DNA of 64,000 bases from positions 124,001 to 188,000 of the forward strand of contig DLRR01000007.1 of the NCBI GenBank assembly GCA_002500605.1, given 5' to 3'. Numbering within the stretch: position 1 is the stretch's first letter; every line of letters begins with the position of its first letter. Below the pieces are notes generated by a model. The model was not told the DNA's origin and did no database searches. It saw only the letters and a list, made by a program, of their open reading frames with translations. Source of the stretch: Nitrospinaceae bacterium UBA7883. GTDB lineage: Bacteria > Nitrospinota_A > UBA7883. Made by a program: the position numbers and the translations under genes. Positions 25,976 through 35,744 of the stretch are shown one piece after another.

Positions 25976-26536
25976 ATGTCTGATTCTACCGCTAAGAATA
26001 ACGTCCGGATCCCAATAGTCGAGTTTCTCAATAAAATAATCGTAAATGTTGTCGAGACCGTTGCATGGTTAAATGTGGTTCTGATTCTCGTTGTTTTGCT
26101 GCAAGTTATCATGCGATATGGATTTAATAGAGGTCAAGTACCACTTGAAGAGCTTATGTGGCATTTATACGCCGTGGTATTTATGTTCGGAATGGCATAT
26201 GCCATAACAAACAATTCACATATACGAGTCGATATCATTCATATGAGGTTGCCAGAGCGAACCAAGCATATTTTTGAAATCTTAGGTATTTTGTTTTTAC
26301 TACTGCCAACTATTCTAGTGGTGCTGTACCATAGCGTGGATTGGGTAGCAGAAGCCTACCGTGTTGGAGAATCATCTGAAAACCCAACCGGGCTCCCGTT
26401 TAGATGGGCAATTAAAGCGGTACTCCCATCATCAATGACTCTAATGCTTATCGCATCAACTTCCCGTTTGATTGAAGAGTTCATTATCTTGTTACGTATT
26501 ATTAAAAAAGAACCAGCGGATCACAATTCTGGTTGA
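25976..26536 (+). CDS. dctQ: TRAP transporter small permease
   Basis: A 186-residue inner-membrane protein with four predicted helices and the DctQ signature RGQVPLEELMWHLYAVVFMFG. It couples the binding protein to the large permease. It follows dctP after a terminator hairpin and precedes dctM. Confidence 0.93.
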   Translation: MSDSTAKNNVRIPIVEFLNKIIVNVVETVAWLNVVLILVVLLQVIMRYGFNRGQVPLEELMWHLYAVVFMFGMAYAITNNSHIRVDIIHMRLPERTKHIFEILGILFLLLPTILVVLYHSVDWVAEAYRVGESSENPTGLPFRWAIKAVLPSSMTLMLIASTSRLIEEFIILLRIIKKEPADHNSG

Positions 26537-26610
26537 TGAAAACGCTTAATTTACCTAACAACCATAAAAACCAAATTAAACAAAACAAGTTGCTATAAAG
26601 AATTTACATT

Positions 26611-28008
26611 ATGGAAATACAACCTGAGCATTTTTTAGTCATTGGAATGTTTTTATCATTCATTGCACTACTTTTCACTGGGTTCCCAGTAGCATGGGTT
26701 CTCTCTGGAGTTGGTATTCTTTTCGCTGGTGTTGGTTGGTTTACTGACAACATCATGGGTTGGACAATGACCGGCCTCGAATTCAACACCTTGGGGCTAC
26801 TGGTCGGTCGTATTTTCGGTATTATGGACAACTGGGTACTTGTAGCAATACCTATGTTTATTTTCATGGGCTTGATGCTTGACAAGTCAGGGATAGCAGA
26901 GAAAATGATGCATTCCATACAAAAGTTGTTTGGTAGTATCAGGGGTGGGTTGGCTATTACTGTGACCATGATTGGCATAATTCTAGCCGCATCAACCGGT
27001 ATCATTGGTGCATCAGTTGTGCTACTTGGAGTAATGTCACTTCCAATTATGCTTAATCAGAATTACAGCAAACCGCTTGCGCTCGGAACCGTTGCTGCTT
27101 CTGGTTGCCTAGGAATTCTTATACCTCCCTCTATAATGCTTGTGATTATGGGCGATCAATTGGGTGCTTCTGTTGGTGACTTGTTTATGGGGGCTGTTTT
27201 CCCAGGCTTAATTCTTGGCAGTCTTTATATCATTTATTTAATAATCTACGCTCAACTTTATCCAGAAAGTGCCCCTTTAGCTCTTGACCATAAGCCTATT
27301 GTCGTTGGTGATGTTTTGCAGGTCACTATTGACATTCTACCACCTGCAGGCCTCATACTGCTGGTACTTGGGTCAATCTTTATGGGGATAGCAACCGTAA
27401 CTGAGGCCTCCGGTATCGGAGCTGTTGGAGCAACTTTACTTTCTTATTTTTCTAACCGGCTCAATCGAAAAAATCTTACCGAGGTTGTAACTAATACAAT
27501 GAACATCTCGGCTTACATTTTTGCTATCTTTTTCGGTGCGACAATTTTTGCACTGGTGCTCCGTGAATGTGGTGGCGACCAGTTGATTGAGTCATCGCTC
27601 CATGGGCTTGGGTTTGGTCCATCTGGTCTAGTTATGTTTGTACTGTTTATGGTTTTCCTATTAGGGTTTTTCCTCGACTGGATTGAAATTAGCCTAATAA
27701 TATTACCCTTACTTGGACCTGTAATCGTGGGTCTAGACCTGCAAGTTGATGGCTATGGTGTTGTTGATAACCCTAACCTAGTTTGGTTTGCTTTACTTGT
27801 TGCAGTAGCATTACAAACTTCTTTTCTTACACCTCCAGTAGGTTTTGCAATTTTTTATTTAAAGGGGGTATGCCCAGCCGATGTAAAGCTTACCGACATC
27901 TATCGCGGGGTAATACCATTTGTAATCCTTCAATTAATTTGCCTTGTATTAGTATTTAAATATCCACAGTTGGTTACTTGGCTACCTTCTGTTGCATATG
28001 GGAACTAA
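26611..28008 (+). CDS. dctM: TRAP transporter large permease
   Basis: A 465-residue, multi-helix DctM protein that carries out Na+-driven uptake. Family segments include STGIIGASVVLLGVMSLP, a GILIPPSIMLVIMGDQ re-entrant motif and FLTPPVGFAIFYLKG near the end. The next gene starts within its last codons, so translation is coupled. Confidence 0.95.
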   Translation: MEIQPEHFLVIGMFLSFIALLFTGFPVAWVLSGVGILFAGVGWFTDNIMGWTMTGLEFNTLGLLVGRIFGIMDNWVLVAIPMFIFMGLMLDKSGIAEKMMHSIQKLFGSIRGGLAITVTMIGIILAASTGIIGASVVLLGVMSLPIMLNQNYSKPLALGTVAASGCLGILIPPSIMLVIMGDQLGASVGDLFMGAVFPGLILGSLYIIYLIIYAQLYPESAPLALDHKPIVVGDVLQVTIDILPPAGLILLVLGSIFMGIATVTEASGIGAVGATLLSYFSNRLNRKNLTEVVTNTMNISAYIFAIFFGATIFALVLRECGGDQLIESSLHGLGFGPSGLVMFVLFMVFLLGFFLDWIEISLIILPLLGPVIVGLDLQVDGYGVVDNPNLVWFALLVAVALQTSFLTPPVGFAIFYLKGVCPADVKLTDIYRGVIPFVILQLICLVLVFKYPQLVTWLPSVAYGN

Positions 28009-30847
28009 CAATTCAAACCTCAAGCAACCAAAACGCTACGCTCAACTAAAATCCGAACTAGCGAAGTGGATTCCAGGTGAGCGATTAATAGAAGAACCAT
28101 TACAACTAGTCGCATACGGAACTGATGCGGGGTTTTATCGTTTAACTCCAAAATTGGTGGTAAAAATAATCAATGAAAACGAAACGATTAAGCTTCTTAA
28201 ATTAGCACAGCTTCACGATACCCCAGTAACCTTTCGTGCTGCCGGAACAAGTCTCTCTGGGCAAGCTATAAGCGACTCTATTCTTGCTGTGCTCGATGAT
28301 AACTATTGGCGCGAGTACAAAGTTTATGACGAGGGAAAGGCTATACAACTTCAAGTCGGAATTGTTGGCTATCAGGCAAATCGCTATTTGAAAAAATTTG
28401 ATCGAAAAATTGGCCCTGACCCGGCCTCCATAGATAGCGCTAAAATTGGTGGAATTGCAGCTAATAACGCTTCTGGGATGTGTTGTGGTGTCGACCAAAA
28501 CAGTTATAAAACGCTGAAAAATATGCGCGTGATTTTTGCCGACGGTTCTATATTAGATACTGCCTCCCGTGCGAATCGAGAAGCCTTCATTGAAAGCCAT
28601 CCAAAACTGATCAACTCACTTACCGAGTTAGGTAATAAAACCCGTAGCAACACAGAGTTATCAGCAAAGATCACACGCAAATTTAAGATCAAGAACACAA
28701 CTGGATATAGCTTGAACGCACTTGTCGATTACATCGACCCAATAGACATAATCCAACATTTAATGATTGGCTCCGAGGGAACTTTGGGATTCATATCAGA
28801 AATCACTTATAAAACTTTGCCTGACCACTCCGACAAGGCCAGTTCTCTAATATTATTCCCTGACGTTGCAACAGCATGCTCTGCAGTATTGCCCCTCAAG
28901 AAATTGTCTATTGATGCAGTTGAGATTATGGATCGAGCTGCTTTGCGTTCCATCGAAAACCAACCAGAAATGCCACCATTTATAAAAGATCTAAATGATC
29001 ATGCAACCGCACTTTTAATTGAAACCCGAGCTGCTAACAGGAAACAGTTGCACAGCAACATCGAGAATATTAAGCAATCACTTTCATCAATTACGACATT
29101 AACCGACATTCAGTTTGCTGAACAACCCGAAGAATATGAACAGTTATGGAAAGTGCGCAAAGGTCTCTTTCCTTCAGTTGGTGCAATGCGTGAAATAGGT
29201 ACAACAGTTGTAATAGAGGATGTTGCTTTTCCATTGCACTGCTTATCCGATGCTACCAATTCACTACAGAAGCTATTTCAAAAGCATGGTTATAATAATG
29301 CTATTATTTTTGGGCACGCTCTCGCAGGTAACCTCCACTTTGTACTAACTCCTAATTTTAATGACCAACAGGAAACCAATCGTTACCGTTTATTTATGGA
29401 TGACCTTTGTCATATGGTGGTTGAGCAATTTGATGGGTCTCTTAAAGCTGAACACAGCACCGGACGAAATATTGCACCATATGTTGAACTTGAATGGGGG
29501 AATGAAGCTTACCAGTTGATGAAAGAGATTAAAAACATATTTGATCCTCACAACCTGCTTAACCCTGGAGTAATTCTTAATGACGACCCCGAAATACATT
29601 TAAAAAATATAAAACCGATTGTAAAAGTAGATCCTGACATTGATAAATGTATTGAGTGTGGATTTTGCGAAGTAACTTGCCCTTCTCGCAACTTTACACT
29701 TACCCCACGACAGAGAATTGTTAGCATGCGCGAGCAAGTCAGAGAAAAATCAATAGCAAATCACTCGACCATAAATACCGATCAATACAAATGGTTTACC
29801 ATTGATACATGTGCTGCAGATGGCCTTTGTGCTATTCCTTGCCCTGTGGGGATTGATACTGGTGCAATGGTACTAAAAGAAAGAGCCAAAGCGGTCACTC
29901 CCAGAGTAAATAAAAATTTGTATTGGGCCGCTGACCATATTGGACTTATCAGCAATGCAGGAAGAATGGTTCTTAATACACTTCATAGAACAGCAAATTT
30001 AACTGGTAATGGTGCAATCGAACAGACAAGTAGTTTTATCAACCGTATCAGCAGGGGCGCAATTCCTATATGGGATCAATGGATACCACGCGGCTCAAAA
30101 CTTCCTAGGTACCCATCACAAGAGTTCGGCCAAGGAAATAAGCCGAAAGTTGTTTATTTCAGTAGTTGCATAAATCGAGTTATGGGGACAGCGTGTAACG
30201 ATAAAGAAAAACGTGATATCAGTCAGGTAGTTATTTCACTTTTACAAAAGGCTGGTTACGATATTGTCACAATACCAAACCTAGATTCATACTGCTGTGG
30301 ACTGCCTTTTAATAGCAAAGGCGCCATAGACGCATCCAACATATGTATTCGCAAACTAGAAGAAGCTCTTTGGCAGTCCACTCAACAAGGCAAGCTGCCG
30401 GTAATTTGTGATTCTAGCCCCTGTACAGCCCGCATGGTAAACCAGATTAATTATCCAATTGAAATTTTGGAGCCTGTCGAGTTTACGTTAAAATACTTAG
30501 TAGACAAACTTACATTTGATCAACAAGCAAAAATTATTGCTTTACACATACCTTGTGGTTCGCGTAAACATGGTTTAGCCAATAAATTTGTTGACTTGGC
30601 TCACTTATGCTCTGAAATAGTTTTTCAACCTGAAGATAGTGGTTGCTGCGGATTTGCAGGGGATAAGGGTTTTCTGGTACCAGAACTTAACAAATCCGCA
30701 TTAAAGAGGCTTAAGTCGCAATTGCCTGATAATTGCAGCGAAGGATATTCCACAAGCCGAACATGTGAAATTGGTCTTTCACGACACAGTGGAATTAACT
30801 ACCGATCGATATTATATTTAGTAGACCGCTGTTCTAGGGAGAAGTAA
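27998..30847 (+). CDS. FAD/Fe-S D-2-hydroxyacid (lactate) dehydrogenase
   Basis: A 949-residue fusion. Residues about 30-560 form the FAD-binding PCMH and FAD-linked oxidase domains (FRAAGTSLSGQA and PASIDSAKIGGIAANNASG contact FAD). Then come a ferredoxin pair (CIECGFCEVTCPSR, CAADGLCAIPCP) and a CCG-type domain (SYCCGLPF, SGCCGFAG). Such fused enzymes oxidise D-lactate or other D-2-hydroxy acids and feed quinones. Together with LutABC the locus could use both lactate enantiomers, an inference from context. ATG at 27998 overlaps dctM by 11 bases; a TTG two codons earlier is possible. Confidence 0.9.
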   Translation: MGTNNSNLKQPKRYAQLKSELAKWIPGERLIEEPLQLVAYGTDAGFYRLTPKLVVKIINENETIKLLKLAQLHDTPVTFRAAGTSLSGQAISDSILAVLDDNYWREYKVYDEGKAIQLQVGIVGYQANRYLKKFDRKIGPDPASIDSAKIGGIAANNASGMCCGVDQNSYKTLKNMRVIFADGSILDTASRANREAFIESHPKLINSLTELGNKTRSNTELSAKITRKFKIKNTTGYSLNALVDYIDPIDIIQHLMIGSEGTLGFISEITYKTLPDHSDKASSLILFPDVATACSAVLPLKKLSIDAVEIMDRAALRSIENQPEMPPFIKDLNDHATALLIETRAANRKQLHSNIENIKQSLSSITTLTDIQFAEQPEEYEQLWKVRKGLFPSVGAMREIGTTVVIEDVAFPLHCLSDATNSLQKLFQKHGYNNAIIFGHALAGNLHFVLTPNFNDQQETNRYRLFMDDLCHMVVEQFDGSLKAEHSTGRNIAPYVELEWGNEAYQLMKEIKNIFDPHNLLNPGVILNDDPEIHLKNIKPIVKVDPDIDKCIECGFCEVTCPSRNFTLTPRQRIVSMREQVREKSIANHSTINTDQYKWFTIDTCAADGLCAIPCPVGIDTGAMVLKERAKAVTPRVNKNLYWAADHIGLISNAGRMVLNTLHRTANLTGNGAIEQTSSFINRISRGAIPIWDQWIPRGSKLPRYPSQEFGQGNKPKVVYFSSCINRVMGTACNDKEKRDISQVVISLLQKAGYDIVTIPNLDSYCCGLPFNSKGAIDASNICIRKLEEALWQSTQQGKLPVICDSSPCTARMVNQINYPIEILEPVEFTLKYLVDKLTFDQQAKIIALHIPCGSRKHGLANKFVDLAHLCSEIVFQPEDSGCCGFAGDKGFLVPELNKSALKRLKSQLPDNCSEGYSTSRTCEIGLSRHSGINYRSILYLVDRCSREK

Positions 30848-30848
30848 T

Positions 30849-31439
30849 TTGCATAGTTCTGGTAAAGCTATTACAGCTGGAGTTTGTGCCGCAGCTGGCG
30901 CCAAAGCCGCTGTTCATATGCTGTGTGGTTATAATAATATCAATGAAGTTGAAATTCCAACATCCGATGGTTCAAGAAGAATTGTTCCAATAGACCATTG
31001 CGTATGTACTGAAAATTCGGCTGCTGCTGAAGTAACCAACTGTGATTGTAATCATGCAGATACCGATACCTTGGTGAAAATTATCGTGACTGTAGAGTGG
31101 GATGATAGTGATGAAAAAACTGTTCCAACTGGTGAGCCCACGGAAACTCCTCCACGTATGGGCTTGCAAATTCCATCAACTGTAACTGCTTTTTGGTCCA
31201 ATACTGATAAAATAACATTGCATGCCGGTGAAGGTGTTGGTACCGCTACTCACAAGTGCAAGGAAATCCCATCAGGTGACCCAGCCATAAACAAAGAATC
31301 GCGAGATATGATTATAGAAGCGGTTAGCGAGTTAACAGATCGCTCAATGCAAATAACAGTTTCAATTCCAGAAGGTGAGTCAATCGCAAATAACGCGCTC
31401 CACCAGAAACATGGCATAAAAGGTGGGCTATTACTTTAA
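30849..31439 (+). CDS. CbiD-like protein lacking the C-terminal half
   Basis: The 196 residues resemble the N-terminal domain of cobalt-precorrin-5B methyltransferase: an AITAGVCAAAGAKAA opening, VTVEWDDSD, HAGEGVGTATHKCKEIPSGDPAIN and a final HQKHGIKGGLLL that matches the LGIVGG segment. It stops exactly where full CbiD (about 350 residues) would enter its SAM-binding half. The stop is TAA, not UGA, and the following frames show no continuation. The start is TTG right after the dehydrogenase stop. It may be a truncated remnant or a repurposed single domain. Confidence 0.7.
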   Translation: MHSSGKAITAGVCAAAGAKAAVHMLCGYNNINEVEIPTSDGSRRIVPIDHCVCTENSAAAEVTNCDCNHADTDTLVKIIVTVEWDDSDEKTVPTGEPTETPPRMGLQIPSTVTAFWSNTDKITLHAGEGVGTATHKCKEIPSGDPAINKESRDMIIEAVSELTDRSMQITVSIPEGESIANNALHQKHGIKGGLLL

Positions 31440-31533
31440 AATAGGCAACAGATTAAGCTCATAGAAGTTTGATAATTTCTACCTAGTTTAGCCTTTCACC
31501 GCTAAGGTTTTCTTGAACCGGGCAATAGAACAT

Positions 31534-32481
31534 TTACCCAACTTTCCCTAGCTGCCATACGTTATGCAACTGCTCACCAAGGTTGATTATGTAATCTCTA
31601 CCCTTAGCCCCGTTTTCCAACATCGTAAACCATTCATCAGGGATGGACTTCAAACCCAAATGCGCCCCTGCCATTGCCCCTGCCATTGCTCCAACGGTAT
31701 CAGTATCACCTCCAAGCGATACAGCCTGAGACACAATTTTTTTGAAATCGCCATTAAATCTAACAAACATGTATATCGCAGCTGGAACTGATCGAAGCGC
31801 TAACATTTCAGAACCAAGGATTTTAGTAATTTGTTCCGCATCATGAGGGCTAGATAACAATCCTAATAGTTTATTCAGCGAAATTTTATATTCCGGTTCG
31901 ATTATATCCTTTAATAAGTCCTCTACAAATTTCGCCCCAATATCCTGACATGCCGGAGTCATAGTTGCACCAGCAACTGCCATAGCCTGCAATTTAGCAC
32001 CTTCAATGGCAAGGCGATGGCCATGAGTAAGTTCGGCAGATTTGGTTGCTTGTTTGATAAGCTCTTCAGGTCGGTCATGGAACAAAACCCCTACTGGAGC
32101 AATCCGCATACAAGCCCCATTCCCCATTGATCCATCAGGGTAATGAGAAAAGGCAGCTTGTTCCCAGTTGTTATTTAAACGAAGAAAATTAAGAACGATA
32201 ACTGTGGTTACACCATAGCCTCTATTTTCATTGAAATTGTTTATCAGGCTTTTGGAGAGAAATACTGGGTCAATACATCTGTTTTGGCAGAGAGTTTCAG
32301 CTAAAGCAACCATCATCTCGGTGTCATCAGTGTATGTACCTGCACCAAGCCTGGCCTCAAGCATACTATCTATCACACCATGCTCACGACGAATTCTTTC
32401 ACCTGTCCAGCCCTCAACAGGCATTCCTAGGGCATCACCTGTCAAAGTGCCGATAAGAGCACCCTGAAACTTTTCAAGCAA
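31534..32481 (-). CDS. ADP-ribosylglycohydrolase family protein
   Basis: A 315-residue all-helical hydrolase with both Mg-binding motifs: GTYTDDTEMM near residue 48 and GGDTDTVGA near 255, as in ARH/DraG enzymes that remove ADP-ribose from proteins or metabolites. TTG is the start; AAGGA eight bases upstream decides it and no ATG is available. It follows the DUF6951-like gene by 14 bases. No ADP-ribosyltransferase is visible nearby. Confidence 0.9.
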   Translation of the reverse strand: MLEKFQGALIGTLTGDALGMPVEGWTGERIRREHGVIDSMLEARLGAGTYTDDTEMMVALAETLCQNRCIDPVFLSKSLINNFNENRGYGVTTVIVLNFLRLNNNWEQAAFSHYPDGSMGNGACMRIAPVGVLFHDRPEELIKQATKSAELTHGHRLAIEGAKLQAMAVAGATMTPACQDIGAKFVEDLLKDIIEPEYKISLNKLLGLLSSPHDAEQITKILGSEMLALRSVPAAIYMFVRFNGDFKKIVSQAVSLGGDTDTVGAMAGAMAGAHLGLKSIPDEWFTMLENGAKGRDYIINLGEQLHNVWQLGKVG

Positions 32482-32495
32482 CGGATGATCCTTGC

Positions 32496-32813
32496 TTAAC
32501 TTTCTATTTTTATCGACACATCACTTGCCACAGCCATACCAGAAGCTAGCTCGATAAGTTTGAGAAAACCAGAGGGAACCGGACAAGTAACATGTGGTAA
32601 ACATTTTCCAGCTTTTTCGTAGATAAGAGAAGATTCAAAGTTCCTTAGTTCGGTAAAGGCATCAATAGGTTCTGACTCAAGAAATGGCTTCAGCTTCTCT
32701 ACATGCTCACAACACTTACCAATAGAAAACTTAACGTACCTTCCATCTTCGCACTCAGCACTGGCATCAACCGTTTCGCCACACTGGCCTGCGCATATAT
32801 TTATTTTTGGCAT
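32496..32813 (-). CDS. DUF6951-like small cysteine-rich protein
   Basis: The 105 residues include six cysteines: an N-terminal GQCGETVDASAE, a KCCEHVEKLKPFL segment, and KCLPHVTCPVPSGFLKLIEL. The last, CPVP followed by a helix rich in K/E, is what I recall for DUF6951. The function is unknown; a metal-binding role is plausible from the cysteines. It lies directly upstream of the ADP-ribosylglycohydrolase, as one transcription unit. Confidence 0.75.
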   Translation of the reverse strand: MPKINICAGQCGETVDASAECEDGRYVKFSIGKCCEHVEKLKPFLESEPIDAFTELRNFESSLIYEKAGKCLPHVTCPVPSGFLKLIELASGMAVASDVSIKIES

Positions 32814-32849
32814 AATTTATTATAACAGAGTATTAGTTAAAAAATTTGT

Positions 32850-34196
32850 TTATAGCCTTAGTAACACCGTTGCAATTAGAAAAAAGATCACTAGTCCAGT
32901 AATATCGTTAAGGGCCAACACTATGGGACCACCAGCAATAGCTGGATCTATTTTAACAAATCTAAATAGCAAAGGAATTATAGTACCCAAAAAAGCGGCT
33001 ACTGCTATAGAAAGAAAAATTGAAGCCGCTACAACAATTCCCAGCCACACGTCGCCGTGCCAAATCTCTGCAACTATTCCAGCAACAGCCCCACAAACCA
33101 GGCCAAGTATCATACCTACAATTAACTCTTTTTCTATGTATTGTCGAAGCGAATCAATGTTTATTCTACCTGTAGCCAAACCACGAATTACTAAAGCTGA
33201 ACTTTGCGTACCAACGTTCCCACTCATCCCCATAACAACAGGAATAAAGGCGGCAAGAGCCAAAAACTCAGACAAAGCAATTTTAAACTGCCATATAAGC
33301 CATCCTGTAACAAGCCCTCCTACCAACGATGCGGACAGCCAGGGCAATCTGTATCGCACCATTTTCATTGATGTATGCGTTTGAACAAGTGCCTCATCAT
33401 CTGCACCAACCATTTTCATCATATCCTCATCGGCTTCTTCTTCAATGACATCCATAATGTCATCAAAAAGAATTCTCCCAACAAGTTTCATCTGCTCATC
33501 AACTACAGGTAGAGATACAAGGTCATATCTTTTAAACAACTCAGCCACATGTTCCTGGTCATCTTTAAGACGGGCATGAATCGTTGGTGTTTCCTCGACC
33601 GTTTCCTTTATTACAGCACCGGGGGGGTTTAGTAACAACTGAGTTACAGGAAGGACTCCGACAAGTCTCTTGTCCGCATCAACAATGAATATATTGTGTA
33701 CTTCGCCAATCTGTTCTGCCATTTCCCTGTATAGTTCGATAGTTTTCATGATGTTGGTGTCTTCATGCACCGCTATCAGTTCGGTTTGCATTATACCGCC
33801 GGCAGACTCTTTGTCATATTCCATAAGACGGGTTACTTCTTCGTCCACCTCATCCGATAAAACATCGAGTACGTTCTCTGCCTTTTCATCGTCCACATCA
33901 CTTAGAATGTCAGCAGCATCATCACTTTCCATTTCACCAATAATGTGCCCGAGTTGCTCAGCAGTAGCCTCCGTTACCACAAACTCTTTGCCTTGATCTG
34001 AGAGTAGCGGTAACACTTCAGCAGCAAAATCATAATCAAGTCTTCTAAAGGCTAGTAGTTTTTCTTTAGTTTCCACTATGTGGTCTATGCTGTAGGCTAT
34101 GTCGGTAGGGTGATATTTATCTTCGAGCGCTTCTGAAGATAGCTTTTTTACGAGCATATCATCAATAATTTTATTTACTATTTCACTCGATAACAT
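32850..34196 (-). CDS. mgtE: Magnesium transporter MgtE
   Basis: Residues 1-130 form the acidic N domain, 130-260 two CBS domains (GVLPVTQLLL, VGRILFDDIMDVIEEEADED), then a plug helix and five membrane helices from about 285 (GMSGNVGTQSSALVIRGLATG, and the final AGGPIVLALNDITGLVIFF). The protein is a Mg-gated Mg2+ channel of the inner membrane, full length at 448 residues. Confidence 0.95.
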   Translation of the reverse strand: MLSSEIVNKIIDDMLVKKLSSEALEDKYHPTDIAYSIDHIVETKEKLLAFRRLDYDFAAEVLPLLSDQGKEFVVTEATAEQLGHIIGEMESDDAADILSDVDDEKAENVLDVLSDEVDEEVTRLMEYDKESAGGIMQTELIAVHEDTNIMKTIELYREMAEQIGEVHNIFIVDADKRLVGVLPVTQLLLNPPGAVIKETVEETPTIHARLKDDQEHVAELFKRYDLVSLPVVDEQMKLVGRILFDDIMDVIEEEADEDMMKMVGADDEALVQTHTSMKMVRYRLPWLSASLVGGLVTGWLIWQFKIALSEFLALAAFIPVVMGMSGNVGTQSSALVIRGLATGRINIDSLRQYIEKELIVGMILGLVCGAVAGIVAEIWHGDVWLGIVVAASIFLSIAVAAFLGTIIPLLFRFVKIDPAIAGGPIVLALNDITGLVIFFLIATVLLRL

Positions 34197-34242
34197 TCTA
34201 TATTCTTAAATTCAATTGTAGGTTTATTCAACATGGCTATCT

Positions 34243-35085
34243 TTAACCGGAAAATGGAAACAGCCTTTCGCCCTGTTTATATTTTCCCCAAAGATATTCC
34301 ATCGGACCGTGAATTACGTACAGTACAGCCATTGCAAACAACATCAAGTGTGGAAACTGCGCTATCGTAAAAAAGAAAAGTATCGCCCCAACTAGTATAT
34401 GAAACGATTTTCTCCTTCCTAATTCAAGGTTCTTAAGGTTGCGGTACTGAATAGTGCTGACCATTAACAATGCCAAAACATAAACCGCAATGACTACTAG
34501 AATCGCCGGTGCTTTCTCAATCTCTAATGTTCCTCTGGTCAACAAAACCACGCATGCTAACAGTCCAGCCGCAGGTGGTATCGGCAAGCCTATAAATTTA
34601 TCTTCAACCGCTAACCCATCTGTTGCCTGAGTGTTGAACCTTGCAAGACGTAACGCCCCACATAAAACAAAAAGAAATGCTGCCATCCATCCAATTCTTC
34701 CAAAAGGTTGAAGCACCCAATTAAACATCAAAATGGCCGGAGCAGCACCAAAAGCTATAAGGTCAGATAAGGAATCGAACTCCACGCCAAACTGTGTGGT
34801 AGCGCTCATTGCACGCGCTAACCGACCATCTAGGCCATCAAAGAAAATCGCAAAAATAATACTCCAAGCAGCTTGGTAGTAATTCCCGTTTATGGAGGCA
34901 ATAATGGAGTAAAAACCACAGAAAAAAGCAGCGGCAGTTATTAGATTAGGGATTAGGTATATTCCCCTCTGAAACTTTAGATCATTGAGCATCTTCGACA
35001 CTCCGTTATCGGAACTAACAGGTGCTTCAGTCTCCTTGCTTTCTTCAAGAAAAGCTTTTTTGGCTTCAACGTCATCTTTGGCCAC
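34243..35085 (-). CDS. pssA: CDP-diacylglycerol-serine O-phosphatidyltransferase
   Basis: A type II phosphatidylserine synthase of 280 residues, an integral membrane protein. The CDP-alcohol phosphotransferase motif runs through FFDGLDGRLARAMSATTQFG and EFDSLSD with the catalytic aspartates. Start is GTG, with AAGGG upstream, two bases after psd. The pair makes phosphatidylethanolamine from CDP-diacylglycerol and serine. Confidence 0.94.
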   Translation of the reverse strand: MAKDDVEAKKAFLEESKETEAPVSSDNGVSKMLNDLKFQRGIYLIPNLITAAAFFCGFYSIIASINGNYYQAAWSIIFAIFFDGLDGRLARAMSATTQFGVEFDSLSDLIAFGAAPAILMFNWVLQPFGRIGWMAAFLFVLCGALRLARFNTQATDGLAVEDKFIGLPIPPAAGLLACVVLLTRGTLEIEKAPAILVVIAVYVLALLMVSTIQYRNLKNLELGRRKSFHILVGAILFFFTIAQFPHLMLFAMAVLYVIHGPMEYLWGKYKQGERLFPFSG

Positions 35086-35086
35086 T

Positions 35087-35734
35087 TTATTTCCCTTGTG
35101 GAGGCAATGTTCGAATCATTACGCTCTCCCCAGCCACCACTTTATCACCAAGCTTACAAACAATTTCAAGTCCGGGGGGTACAATTAAATCAACTCTAGA
35201 TCCAAAACGAATGAGGCCAAACCGAGTTCCCTTTTGCAGGTCAGTTCCAACTTTAGCACGGCAAACAATCCTTCTAGCTACTAGGCCTGCAATTTGTTTG
35301 ACACCAATTTCCCCCAATGAAGTTGCCAATATAATTTCTGATTGTTCGTTATCTTCACTCGCCTTATGATCCCATGCGGCAAGGAACTTCCCTTTATAGT
35401 ACCGCTTGTTTATCACCTTCCCGCCAATTGGAATTCTTTGTACATGAACATTGAAAATGGACAGAAAAATGGATATACAAATAGCACCGTCTGGAAATTG
35501 TCGACTTTGGTAGGCGGTATCTATCCTGTTAATAACGCCATCGGCTGGAGCAACTATCAGTCCATCACCTTCTGGCGCATTCCGTTCTGGGTCGCGAAAA
35601 AAATAGGCGACAAATAATAGCAAGCCTAAGCAAACCCACCCAGCAAGGTTCAACCCAAACATAAAGAACATAACTACGCCAACAAAAAGCGGGATAATGA
35701 ACCTAAGCGAGTCGGATTCAAATGGTAAAATCAT
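35087..35734 (-). CDS. psd: Phosphatidylserine decarboxylase, short form
   Basis: A 215-residue protein of the short proenzyme type. The serine that becomes the pyruvoyl group is in RFGSRVDLIVP near the C terminus, and the segment IPIGGKVINKRYYKGKF is typical. One N-terminal membrane region anchors it. The frame could start at a GTG overlapping ilvC (35764), but the ATG at 35734 fits homologs better. Confidence 0.93.
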   Translation of the reverse strand: MILPFESDSLRFIIPLFVGVVMFFMFGLNLAGWVCLGLLLFVAYFFRDPERNAPEGDGLIVAPADGVINRIDTAYQSRQFPDGAICISIFLSIFNVHVQRIPIGGKVINKRYYKGKFLAAWDHKASEDNEQSEIILATSLGEIGVKQIAGLVARRIVCRAKVGTDLQKGTRFGLIRFGSRVDLIVPPGLEIVCKLGDKVVAGESVMIRTLPPQGK

Positions 35735-35744
35735 TTTTTTGCGG

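Noticed and set aside
30849..31439. UGA readthrough to restore full CbiD.
   Set aside because: The stop codon is UAA, and sequence after it gives no CbiD-like residues in any frame.
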